Shown: one piece after another, positions 10,020 to 19,305 of the stretch | How the letters are laid out: the number at the start of each line of letters is the position of its first letter | Numbering within the stretch: position 1 is the stretch's first letter | From: Leishmania martiniquensis | Taxonomy: Eukaryota > Euglenozoa > Kinetoplastea > Trypanosomatida > Trypanosomatidae | Direction of reading: 5' to 3' | Assembly: GCF_017916325.1 (NCBI RefSeq) | Contig: NC_090154.1 | Span: 592,259 to 656,258, forward strand | DNA: 64,000 nucleotides | Notes under the pieces: model-generated | The model's database searches: none | Seen by the model: the letters and a program-made list of their open reading frames with translations, nothing else | Told to the model about the DNA's origin: nothing | Translations under genes and position numbers: made by a program

Positions 10020-11682
10020 AAGAGACCGTACAGCTCTTGCGAGGATCTCTTTTTCTTCTTCCTCTAGGTGAGTGCGCTCGCTCGTTTGGAATAAGCTATA
10101 CGCGCGGGTGTTGAGACAGGCGGCACCGGGTGTACTGCTGAGGTAGTGAGGCGGATGAGGCTTACAATGAGAAGGGAGGAGAGGGAGTAACAACAAAAGG
10201 GCGGAGGTCGGCCGATGTACACGACAGCGGCGCCATTTTTACTTTTCTGATTTATGGCGGTGAGCTCGCCCTTTTGCGATACGGAAGTTGCGTCGAGGTA
10301 AGATGTTTCTTGTGGCTTACACCTGGCGCGGCAGCAGCGGACGGACTTGACGGGTAGGCGGCGGGGAGGTGAGCAAAGAAGTCTTGGCAAGACTGATACG
10401 CTTCAGTGACTTCGATGCACGTCTCCCTTTCGATGTTCTCAGCCTGGCATGCGGATGCAGAGGAGGGCGACGGGGCCGAGAAGCGCAAAGATGTGAGGAT
10501 TGAAGAGAGGGATTCGGCCTGTCTTCGTTTGCTATTTATCGAGTATGTACAAATGACAACGGCTAAGGCTCTCAAAGCGGGAGGACCAAACCGAGCCTGC
10601 TCTCAGAGGGCGACGATCACCTTTCCCCTGAAGTATCCTCTACGTATGCGACGAGTGGTGGCAGCGAAGGGAGCAGCAGCCGGAGGGGGAGAGAGGGCGT
10701 CGTATAGAAGGTGACGGGATCGCGAAGTGAGAACGCCCCTCGTTTCTGACAGTAGGCGACAGCATGTGTGCGTGTCGCCCACGAGTTGGCCCCAAGCAGA
10801 GTGACCGCCTCGTTTTCTTCGACTCTCTGCAGACCGGAAAAGATGCAAAGGGATGCAATGCTGCTTTCTGGTTGGAGTTGGCCGCGTTGCATACTCGTGT
10901 ACCCTCTAACTCTGTGGCGCCGCCACAGAAAGTAATGCGCGTGTCAGGGTAATCTCAAGTGCTCTATTCGTGCGTGTGCGCACGCGTATGCGTGTGGAAA
11001 GGACGATCTGTACTGATAAGTTTCCTTCCACTGTCGGGTGCGGCTTTCCCGCCACGGAGGGGGTGAAAGGGGGACCAACACGTCTCAACGGCGAGGTTTC
11101 ACTTGGCAAGCTCGCAGGCGCGCTACCGTCATGGGGGCATGTCTTCATCTTCGTCTCCTAGAGTGGCGGTAGCACCTTCGGCGAAGAGACGTTGCGTGGA
11201 GTCCGCACGATGCTTACTCTTTGCATCGGTGATCATTGCTAATGCCTACTTGCGATCGAGCTCTCAGTATTTTCACCTCTTTTCCACCTCGCATCCTTTC
11301 TCGCTCCGCTTAGTACGACAACGCATCGAATTCAGTGTTGTGCCCGTCGTTGGCGAAGGCGAGAGAGCGCGTGTGCGTGTGATTTGTACGCAAAAGTGTG
11401 AGGACCTTGTCTGACAGCTTGTGCCCCTGATAGTTGTCGTGACTGTGCTTTGTGCGTATTGCCTGTGCGCATGAGTGAGCGCAGGCGCCGCTCTTTTTTC
11501 TCTCCTCTTTTCTTCTGTAGGCACACCTTGCTGCCTTTTTCGTTACGCAGCTCGCAGCACCGCCCCAACAGCACAGACGACCCCTCGTTTCGGCAAAGAA
11601 GGGAATAAAAAGACTCTTAGTGGGACGCCACGCCTTTTCGTTTTGGGCGTTGCGGCTTTACCCTCATCTCTCTTCTTCCGCC
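10020..11682. other. Intergenic region
   Basis: 1.66 kb without a credible gene; ORFs on both strands are short and mutually overlapping. It ends in the acceptor signal described separately. Confidence 0.5.
11490..11520 (+). promoter_or_regulatory. Strong spliced-leader acceptor for the IF3-like gene
   Basis: An uninterrupted T/C tract ends in GTAG at 11517-11520. The first ATG downstream is 11683, after a 162-nt ATG-free leader, which fixes the start of the next gene. Confidence 0.75.
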
Positions 11683-14427
11683 ATGTCCATGCGTCGATTA
11701 ACAGGCATCCCCTCACGATGTGGCGTCTCTGCAACAGAAGCGGCGGCCTCTGTGGGCCTTTCGCTACTTTGCGTGTCCGCTCTTCCGCAGACGCGGAGAC
11801 AGCTTCACATGCCGCTTGGTGGCTTTGAGGAGGCGCTGCCGAATTCGTTTGGCAGACAAAATGGTAAGGGGGAGCTGAGCAATGTGAATTTGCGCGTTAA
11901 GCTGCAGAATGTAAGACGCATAAAGACGAGCCGACGAAAGCTTCGGCTGCCGCCGAGGTCCTCGGCACCGCCGACGCTTGCTAAAGTGAGAGATGAACTG
12001 CTGCACCTCATACAGCAGACGCGGGAGGCACGCGGGGAGGCTTTGTCGAAGCCCGCCGAGGTGGCGGACATGAGTGCTGCTGAGCTGTTCTCCTCTCCCT
12101 CTTCAAGCCGCATCCTACCGACAGAAGTTGGCGATCGCATTTACTGTGAAGAGGGAAAGGAGGCGAGGTCAGCGCTTCGCTCACCGCACACGACTCCCTT
12201 TGTTTACCAGACTAGCGACTCCGAAGCGGCAGTAAGTGCGGCAACCGCATCATCTCCTGCTTCGCCTCTCACAGTGACGTCACCACCAGAGGAGGCGTGG
12301 ACGTCGCACGAGGATGCCATGGAGCGACTCTACGCTGTCAAGCCTATAAGCACAATCTTCGGGGGCGATCTTGACCGACTCGAGCAAGACATGATGCGGG
12401 ACTACCACCAAAGGGGAGCGAGGCTTCCACCTCGCGACCGAGTGTATGCTGAATTTGGAGGCAGCCAATGCGCCCGGCGGATGCAGTGGGAACCGTCATC
12501 GTCCTTTGATCGTCTGGCCGCCTCTGATTTCTGCTCCAATGTGCAGAACGAGGCGGTCGTTGGGGATAACACCAACCGCAACTTGGCTGCATACCACCTC
12601 TTCGCTGAGACGTACCAGACGCAGCAGGAGGAGAAGCGCCGGTCTCAGCGCGGCGGGACCTCGAAGGGCAAGGGTGTCAACCTTTGCCGTGCCGACAGAG
12701 GCGCTTGCGTCGGCGCCGAGACTGACCTTCCCGCCTCGGAGAATCCGCACTTCCCCGACGAAGGCCCCAGCGACGCGAACAACCTGAGGGATTCATCCTT
12801 TGCAGAGACGGATACGCCCGACGAGGTGCTCGTTGGCGGTGCCTGGAGTGCGCCGAAGGAGATCGTGGTGAACGCGCGGACAGACTACAAGGCACGACTA
12901 TCAATCGCTTCGCCTTCGCCCCGAGAAGGCGAGGATACGAACCGCCTCATCTATGACGCGTATCACCAGAGGCCAGCGGATCACGCGCTTCTCGAGGTGC
13001 GTGGCGCGGATTACTGGGGCGACTACGAGAACAGACGCCGCGTGGAGGAGCGTAGTGCACATCGGCAGGAGGCGATTGCTAGGGAGGTGCTGCAGGAGGG
13101 GGCAGTGGATACGAGCGAGGCGGAGTACAGTACGAACAAAGTACGGAAGGAGACGCTGCTGTACTTTCAGGCACACCCCATCAACGAGATGATTCAGGAG
13201 CCTTTCGTCCGCATTCGCCAGTTCATGCCGCCTGGTGGTGGCGAGGGAGTCTCTTTCAACCCCAACGAGCCGCTGCCGATACCGGCGGACAGCAAGTGCG
13301 GCGGGCGAGGCGTCATTGAGTTGGTCAACATGGACGCGGACATACCCGTTCAGTCCGCACGGCGGATGGCGGAGGAGCTTGGCCTGGATTTGATTCGCAT
13401 TGGCGCCCTGTACTCGCAGAAGACGGACCGCCGCATCATTGCACTGTGCATGATTGGCGATCACCGCGAACACATGCGTGAAATGATAAAGTTTAAAATA
13501 CAGAAGCTTGGCGTTCAGCCGCCTCCGACAAAGGAGTGTATTGAAGTGCCCTTCAAGGGCGGCACTCATCCGCACGCAATACGCTTCAAGTGCGTGGGTG
13601 TAGCCAAGCATCTTCTTCATCGCCACGCGATTCGGATCAACTTGACCAAGTTCGGCACCCCACGTGAGGGGTTTCCCGTCTTTCAGAGCATTCTGGACGA
13701 GCTCAAGCGGCAGTGCGTGCGACTGAAGGCGTACCATACCGCTGGCCAAATCCAGTCAAACTACGACGAGATTTTTTGCTACCTGTACCCCTCCACAGGG
13801 CGCTCTCCGAAGACGACCGTTACGCACCCCACGCCGCAGCAGGTGCGTGATGCGCGCGATGATCGCATACTCGAGAGTGAGAAAGAGATCTATTTTGACG
13901 ACCTGCAGGACAAGGCCACCAGGAAGGCGAGGCTGCAGTATATGCTGAAGCTTCAGGATGGCACGGCGTGGGCGGAGAAGGACGAGGGCATGTCTCTGCA
14001 GCGGCAGCGTGCCATCAAGGTCATGCTCGGGTACCTGCCGAAGGGGAACAGAGAGTTGTACGCGGCCCGCGGTGATGTGAACGTACCGGCTCCGTTCCGC
14101 GCGAGTCATCCAACGTCGGTGCATAAGTGGTCGTACCCGTCTGAGTCCAACTTGGAGCAGGCAAACCGCGGCGCAGCCGCTTTGGGCAAGCGAGCTGCCA
14201 TGCCCATCAGTGAGATGCACGACGCTGGAGAGACGCCGGAGAACCCGACTCAGCTCGATCGCTTCTACTACACGGCGCAGGGCCCCGCTCTCGAGATGGG
14301 CGAGTTCAAGGAGGCACTCGGTCTCAAGGACAACCGGGCGCGGCGTCCGCCTATGGGGGCTGGGTTTGCCACACTGGGTGTTGGGTCCTCGGACGAGAAT
14401 GCGCAAACAGGCTTTGCGGTAAAGTAG
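11683..14427 (+). CDS. Mitochondrial translation initiation factor IF3-like protein with long N-terminal extension
   Basis: 914 residues from the first ATG after the acceptor; the earlier frame opening uses GTG. The first residues are basic and hydroxylated, like a mitochondrial presequence. The stretch from about residue 495 to 720 has IF3 order: an INEMIQ-like N-domain start, VQSARRMAEELGLDLIRIG (equivalent to the ARE-GLDLVEVA block of bacterial IF3), a linker with MREMIKFKIQK, then the C-domain with HAIRFKCVGVAKHLLHRH and the FPVFQSILDELK helix. The roughly 490 residues before and 200 after are trypanosomatid-specific and mostly low complexity. IF3 binds the small ribosomal subunit, and kinetoplastid mitoribosome assembly intermediates contain an IF3 homologue. 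The role is inferred from domain similarity. Confidence 0.75.
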   Translation: MSMRRLTGIPSRCGVSATEAAASVGLSLLCVSALPQTRRQLHMPLGGFEEALPNSFGRQNGKGELSNVNLRVKLQNVRRIKTSRRKLRLPPRSSAPPTLAKVRDELLHLIQQTREARGEALSKPAEVADMSAAELFSSPSSSRILPTEVGDRIYCEEGKEARSALRSPHTTPFVYQTSDSEAAVSAATASSPASPLTVTSPPEEAWTSHEDAMERLYAVKPISTIFGGDLDRLEQDMMRDYHQRGARLPPRDRVYAEFGGSQCARRMQWEPSSSFDRLAASDFCSNVQNEAVVGDNTNRNLAAYHLFAETYQTQQEEKRRSQRGGTSKGKGVNLCRADRGACVGAETDLPASENPHFPDEGPSDANNLRDSSFAETDTPDEVLVGGAWSAPKEIVVNARTDYKARLSIASPSPREGEDTNRLIYDAYHQRPADHALLEVRGADYWGDYENRRRVEERSAHRQEAIAREVLQEGAVDTSEAEYSTNKVRKETLLYFQAHPINEMIQEPFVRIRQFMPPGGGEGVSFNPNEPLPIPADSKCGGRGVIELVNMDADIPVQSARRMAEELGLDLIRIGALYSQKTDRRIIALCMIGDHREHMREMIKFKIQKLGVQPPPTKECIEVPFKGGTHPHAIRFKCVGVAKHLLHRHAIRINLTKFGTPREGFPVFQSILDELKRQCVRLKAYHTAGQIQSNYDEIFCYLYPSTGRSPKTTVTHPTPQQVRDARDDRILESEKEIYFDDLQDKATRKARLQYMLKLQDGTAWAEKDEGMSLQRQRAIKVMLGYLPKGNRELYAARGDVNVPAPFRASHPTSVHKWSYPSESNLEQANRGAAALGKRAAMPISEMHDAGETPENPTQLDRFYYTAQGPALEMGEFKEALGLKDNRARRPPMGAGFATLGVGSSDENAQTGFAVK

Positions 14428-15404
14428 ACCGGGTCGGCTCACCAACGGCCACCACTGCTGGCCGAATATGCGACGTAGTCGATGCAGAGCCCGAAATGCC
14501 CCAAGACGATGTCACGGGTCGCTGCTACTCTTTTTCCGTTGCTACCGGTCGCGCGTACCCCACGAACGCGACTGATGTAAGGTGTGCGGTGCGTCGCCGT
14601 CTCCCCGCCATGCAGACAGCATCCGCGGAATACCGTCATCTTTGTGTTGTCCCTCACACACTGCATTTCTTTCTGAGGCTTGGCATCCCACTGTTCCATT
14701 AGCCTACCAGCTACCATGCAGAGGGGAGAGCCGTCCGTGTATGTCTGTATGGGGATGGGTGGGTGGAGAGGGGATGACGCACTTGTATGCGTCTTTACAG
14801 GCCTTGCAGCGTCGTCACGATTGTTACAAGTCACCACAGAGGGCGGACTATACCAGTACGTCTCATGGTGGTATCTTCCGCGTTGCTCCAAGATGAAGGA
14901 GAGGACTAAGTACACCTCGTGCGGTGAAGCTGGCGCGCTCCGGGGAGGTAAGGAGGGAGGGAGGGAGGGAGGGGGGAAACACTGCGGAGGCACCGCCTTT
15001 CCAGGCCACTGGAGCTCCCCTGTCACTCCAGCGAGAGACGCATCGCCCTCGCTTTCTGTCCTCCTCCCTTCCGTGGCCTCTCCACCAGGGTATGTATATG
15101 TGTGTGTGTGTGCATGTGTTTCGCAACCCTTCTGTTTACCACCGTTACAGAACCTCTGCCACTCCTTGTATGCACCCCAACCTCTTTGATACACGTAGAC
15201 AAGCAAGCAAACAAACGCGTACCCTCCACTTACGTTCACAGCCACACCAGCACGTAGACGTGCTTCACAGCTCAAGGAAATAACACGACTTCCTTTTAGC
15301 TCCCGCCCTTCCCTCTCCCTCTCTCTCTCTGTGTGTGTGTCGCACGCATCGGCTGGGGAACGAAAAGGACGCGTGCTGCCGCACAAACCATCGCAATCTC
15401 AACC
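14428..15404. other. Intergenic region
   Basis: No supported gene. Contains a GGGA-rich tract (14,947-14,975), a TG repeat near 15,093-15,118 and a CT/TG tract at 15,310-15,340. The AG at 15,298-15,299 after CTTCCTTTT is a likely splice acceptor for the FKBP gene. Confidence 0.5.
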
Positions 15405-16703
15405 ATGTCAGTCCATTCGATCGAGAGCTCTGCCAGCTCTGTCAGTGACGACAGCCAGCCGCCGATGGAGGTGGTGTATCCTCTTGATGAGGAGGTCGAG
15501 GTCCCCGGGACGAATGGCGGCCTTTACAAGACAGTGCTGGTTGAGGGTGCTGGCTCGCAGCCCGTCAAAGGGGCCAAGGTAACGGTCCACTACACCGGTA
15601 AGCTGCTGGACGGCACCAAGTTCGACAGTAGCCGCGACAGAGGCGACTGCTTTGAGTTCACTCTCGGCCGCGGCCAGGTCATCAAGGGCTGGGATAAGGG
15701 TGTGGCAACGATGCGAATTGGCGAGAAGGCGCTGCTGAGGTGTTCGCCGGATTACGCCTACGGTGCTGCTGGCAGCCCCCCGACCATCCCTGCGAATGCC
15801 ACGCTTCTCTTTGAGGTGGAGCTATACCATTGGACGCGCGAGGTGGACATCTCCGCCACGAAGGACAAGTCCCTCATGATGAACGTGTTGAAAGATGGCG
15901 TCGACTACGAGAACCCGGACTTCGAGTCGTCTGTGACAATGGACCTGTCCATTTACTTGGGCGAGTTCGATCCGGAGAAGAGGGAGAAAAGCACACCAGT
16001 GAAGGTGCTGACCAGCTGGGGGGTTGTCGTCGGTGTTACACCGCTGCCTCCACACCTCGAGACGTTTCTCTACAAGATGCGCAAACAGGAGGCGGCGGCG
16101 TGCCGAGTGCGCAGTGACCTGGTCTGCGACGCGGTGCCAGAGTTTGGGATCCCGTCCAGCAGTGAGCGAGGCCACTGCGATGTCACTTACGTCGTCGAGA
16201 TCAGCGAGCTGAGCCGTATACGGACGTACGACTTCACTGGCGCAGCTAAAATTGCGGAGGGGGAGAAGCGCAAGAACAGTGGAAACGATGCGTTCAAGGC
16301 TGGCAACCTGGACCTGGCAGAGCGTTTCTACCGTCGCGCGCTGGAGTTCATCGGGCAGGATTATGGCTTCGACGACACCGATAAGCCGGAATGTCACCGT
16401 GTGCGCATCAGCGTGTTGGGGAACCTCGCGCAGGTGCTACTGATGCGCAACAAATACACCGAGTCCGCCGAGTACTCGAGGAAAGTGCTGGCCCTGGAAG
16501 CGAAGAATACGAAGGCGCTCTTTCGTCTGGCGAAGGCGCAGGACGGTCTTCAAGAGTGGGAGGATGCTTCGAAGTGTGTCGATAATATTCTCGCCATCGA
16601 GCCCGACAACGCCGACGCGGCCAGCCTCAAGACGCTTCTTCACCAGAAGCAGCGGGCCTTTGACCAAAAGCAGAAGTCCATGTTCAAGAAGATGTTCGTC
16701 TAG
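15405..16703 (+). CDS. FKBP-type peptidyl-prolyl isomerase with TPR domain (FKBP52-like immunophilin)
   Basis: 432 residues. The first FKBP domain (about residues 42-141) is well conserved: [16 protein letters not shown], the pocket tryptophan in QVIKGWDKG (W96), and the flap [19 protein letters not shown] second, degenerate FKBP-like segment spans roughly residues 160-270 and lacks the active-site pattern. Residues about 280-400 form TPR helices ([19 protein letters not shown], then the paired helices around [25 protein letters not shown] sequence), which in this class dock on the C-terminal MEEVD of Hsp90. The expected role is prolyl isomerisation and Hsp90 co-chaperone activity in the cytosol. 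The in-frame extension upstream uses GTG in a TG-repeat and is not real. Confidence 0.92.
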   Translation: MSVHSIESSASSVSDDSQPPMEVVYPLDEEVEVPGTNGGLYKTVLVEGAGSQPVKGAKVTVHYTGKLLDGTKFDSSRDRGDCFEFTLGRGQVIKGWDKGVATMRIGEKALLRCSPDYAYGAAGSPPTIPANATLLFEVELYHWTREVDISATKDKSLMMNVLKDGVDYENPDFESSVTMDLSIYLGEFDPEKREKSTPVKVLTSWGVVVGVTPLPPHLETFLYKMRKQEAAACRVRSDLVCDAVPEFGIPSSSERGHCDVTYVVEISELSRIRTYDFTGAAKIAEGEKRKNSGNDAFKAGNLDLAERFYRRALEFIGQDYGFDDTDKPECHRVRISVLGNLAQVLLMRNKYTESAEYSRKVLALEAKNTKALFRLAKAQDGLQEWEDASKCVDNILAIEPDNADAASLKTLLHQKQRAFDQKQKSMFKKMFV

Positions 16704-18990
16704 AAAACGCGCAAGCGTCGCCCCCGTGATCAGATTCTGCGCCCCCCTTTTTTCGCTTTCTATCTTCGCACCCCCAGCGGCGCCAGCACGCCGTCTCGCT
16801 CTGCGTCTTCCGTCCCCTTGTTTGTCGCCTTGTCTCTCACTTCCCTCTGCCTCTGAGATGTGCACTGGAGGCCGTCGTGACAGCGCCAGAGAGGGGCCGC
16901 TCTTTTTTCGTTCTCTTTATTTTCCTTAGCGTGTCTATTCCGCCACTACCACACAGACAAATACACACACACACACACGCACGGCTTACACCCTGGCCGC
17001 CCACGACGAGCCGTCCAGCCGCCGAGTCGAGCCACGCGTCTAGCGGGCTCATCCTGTCCTCCGCCGCATGCGCGCTGCGCCGTCGGCCCCCCACCCCCAG
17101 AGGGACTCGGGTGGGCGGTGCACCGGCATCCGCGGGGCGCCTCCCCCTGGCCAGGGCCCTCTGAGGCATCCTGTGCCCTGCCTGTATGCCCTGCCCTACA
17201 CGCCCCCCTTCCCTCCCAATGGCTCGCTCCATCCCGCGGCATGCCGTACTGTGGTGTGCGGCCTCGGCGCGTTGGCGTCCGCAGCGCTGCATGGCGCGGC
17301 TCGGGCTGCTCGCGTGCTGCCTCCGGCACCTGTGCTGCATCGGCCCACACCTCGTCGGATTTGGGGGATGCCGCATACTATGCCCACGCGCACTGTGTGG
17401 CTGGCCGGTATGAGTGTCGGCGCGCCTTCCTTACCCATCACACCTCCCCTCTTCTGACCTCTGGATGCCTCGTCTGAATGTGGTAGACCATGTCAGCCGT
17501 GGCGGGACGGCGCGCGCGCACCGTGCTCGCACTGGCGCCGCCTCGGCGACCTGCTGCAGGATGCAGCTTGGAGATCGCTCTCTACATGGCGAAGGATGGG
17601 TGTATCAGTCGCCACTGGCGGCACCCGTAGCCGTCTCCCTCCTCCGAGTGGTGACTGAAGCCGATCATGCAGGGCTCACTCAGCCCTGCGGTTGCGGCGC
17701 CCGACTCATGAATGTGAGAGCGGAGCCCCGTGGCGCCTTTTGTGTCGTGTCATGTCGAGGTGTTGCTATCGTCTGCGCATATGTATCGACCATGGAGTAG
17801 CTCTCGTTGGGCCCGTGCGACGTGGTGGGGTCGCCCTTCTCTGCCCAGTATCGCGTAGTGCGTGCCGGCGTCCAGTTCAATAATGTGAGGACTGGGCTTT
17901 GTGTTACACGGCATCACATCGAGAGCTTCCCGTGTGACCAGGTCGCTCCTGCGTATGTAGCCGAACGTTGAGTGTATCCCTATTGTGGGACCCATCGCGC
18001 CAAGGTCGGACCGCCACTGCTTCAGCTTTGCCCACGAGAAGGGGTGTGTGGGGAGTCCTACTCGGACAGGTACGCCCGGTTGTATGGGCATGAAGAAACC
18101 TCCACCGCCGTGCATCTCTCTCGCTGCCCCGCAACGCTGACACCCCGGGAGGCCGACCGCCCTCCAAGTCTGTGGGGCGAGACACACCCTTTTACAGAGG
18201 AGAGGTCTCCGTCGAAGACTTGTCGTGAAACGGTGCCAGCCCGCACAGCCTGGCGTCGCGCAGCCGATTGCCATTCCCCTGCGTACAGCGCAGGCAGGAG
18301 CCCGGGACTGCGCTCCACATCACCGCACTGCAGCGAACGCAGCAGAACACAGCAGTCGGTGGTCGAGGGTGCTTTGGTGAACCACTGACACCATTCGTAG
18401 CGGTCGCGCACACAAGTGGGAATTGCAGCCGCACATCTCTACTGCACCGCGCGAGCCCAGAACCTCTCATCCCATAGCAAAGAAACCACGGCCGTGCTGC
18501 GCGGGCATGACCGCACACTCTGTGGTGTCTCCACAACGGAGGCACTGGCCCGTTCATGATACCGCACACGGAGGTGTCCTCCGGGGTCATCACAGCAGAA
18601 AAAAGAGTTCTCGGTGAGTGGTCATTGTCCTGCGAGACCCGCGTGCACGAGGCGTTCCAATCTTTAGGGCGGGCTGGCACCTAGGCGGGAACCTTGTGCG
18701 TCGCAGGTCGTGCTTGCTGCTAGATGGAAAAGGCGGAGTGCCTCATCGGTGCTTCTAGGGAGGCGTTCTCAGACCCCTGTCTCCCTCTTTCGCTTCCCTC
18801 GCTTCTTCTCGGGTCCCGCCAGCGAAAGCGAGTGGACGGATCTTGTCGCACGTGCGGCCTGTTTGTGAATGTTGCCCTCCGCTTTTCGCTATCCTCAGAG
18901 CATTGGATGTCGGGGCGGCCCTTTCTTCATTGAGCACCATGACCTTATTTGCTCCTTGTCTCTGCCCGCCCGCTGTTTGACGGCCCCCCT
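16704..18990. other. Long intergenic region with possible retroelement debris
   Basis: 2.3 kb between FKBP and CPT1. The part 17,000-17,450 is GC-rich and SIDER-like in texture but does not align well with the 472-bp repeat. Within 17,972-18,388 a + strand frame contains spaced Cys/His residues around GHEETSTAVHLSRCPA, reminiscent of the C-terminal zinc-knuckle of ingi-type non-LTR elements. This is weak. No functional gene is supported. Confidence 0.35.
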
Positions 18991-18998
18991 TCCAACCG

Positions 18999-19133
18999 CA
19001 CACACACACACACACACACGCACACACACACACGCACACACACACACGCACACACACACACGCACACACACACGCACACACACACACGCACACACACACG
19101 CACACACACACACGCACACACACACACGCACGC
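18999..19133. repeat. CA-rich microsatellite punctuated by CG
   Basis: About 135 bp of CA dinucleotides interrupted at irregular 8-18 bp spacing by CG. It lies about 170 bp upstream of the CPT1 ATG and creates meaningless His-Thr or Cys-Val ORFs on both strands. Confidence 0.95.
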
Positions 19134-19305
19134 ATGCTTGCAAGGACGCAGCCGAGTCGACTTCACTACCTCCTCGCCTCCCCACTTTCTCCTCGACTCA
19201 ACCACTCGTAGCGCTCTCATCGCTGCGCTATCGCTCCAGGTGAGCGACGGGTCTGCTGCTGGTCCTCTGCCATTCCTCTGCGCACTCACCTACGCCGCAG
19301 CCGTC

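Noticed and set aside
12901..14445. Long minus-strand ORFs (282 and 229 codons) under the IF3-like gene
   Set aside because: Complement shadows of a GC3-rich coding frame; composition follows the sense codons and no independent motif is present.
18949..19305. N-terminal extension of the CPT1 frame through the CA repeat (His-Thr repeat)
   Set aside because: No ATG supports it before 19306, and the repeat is a microsatellite in the leader.
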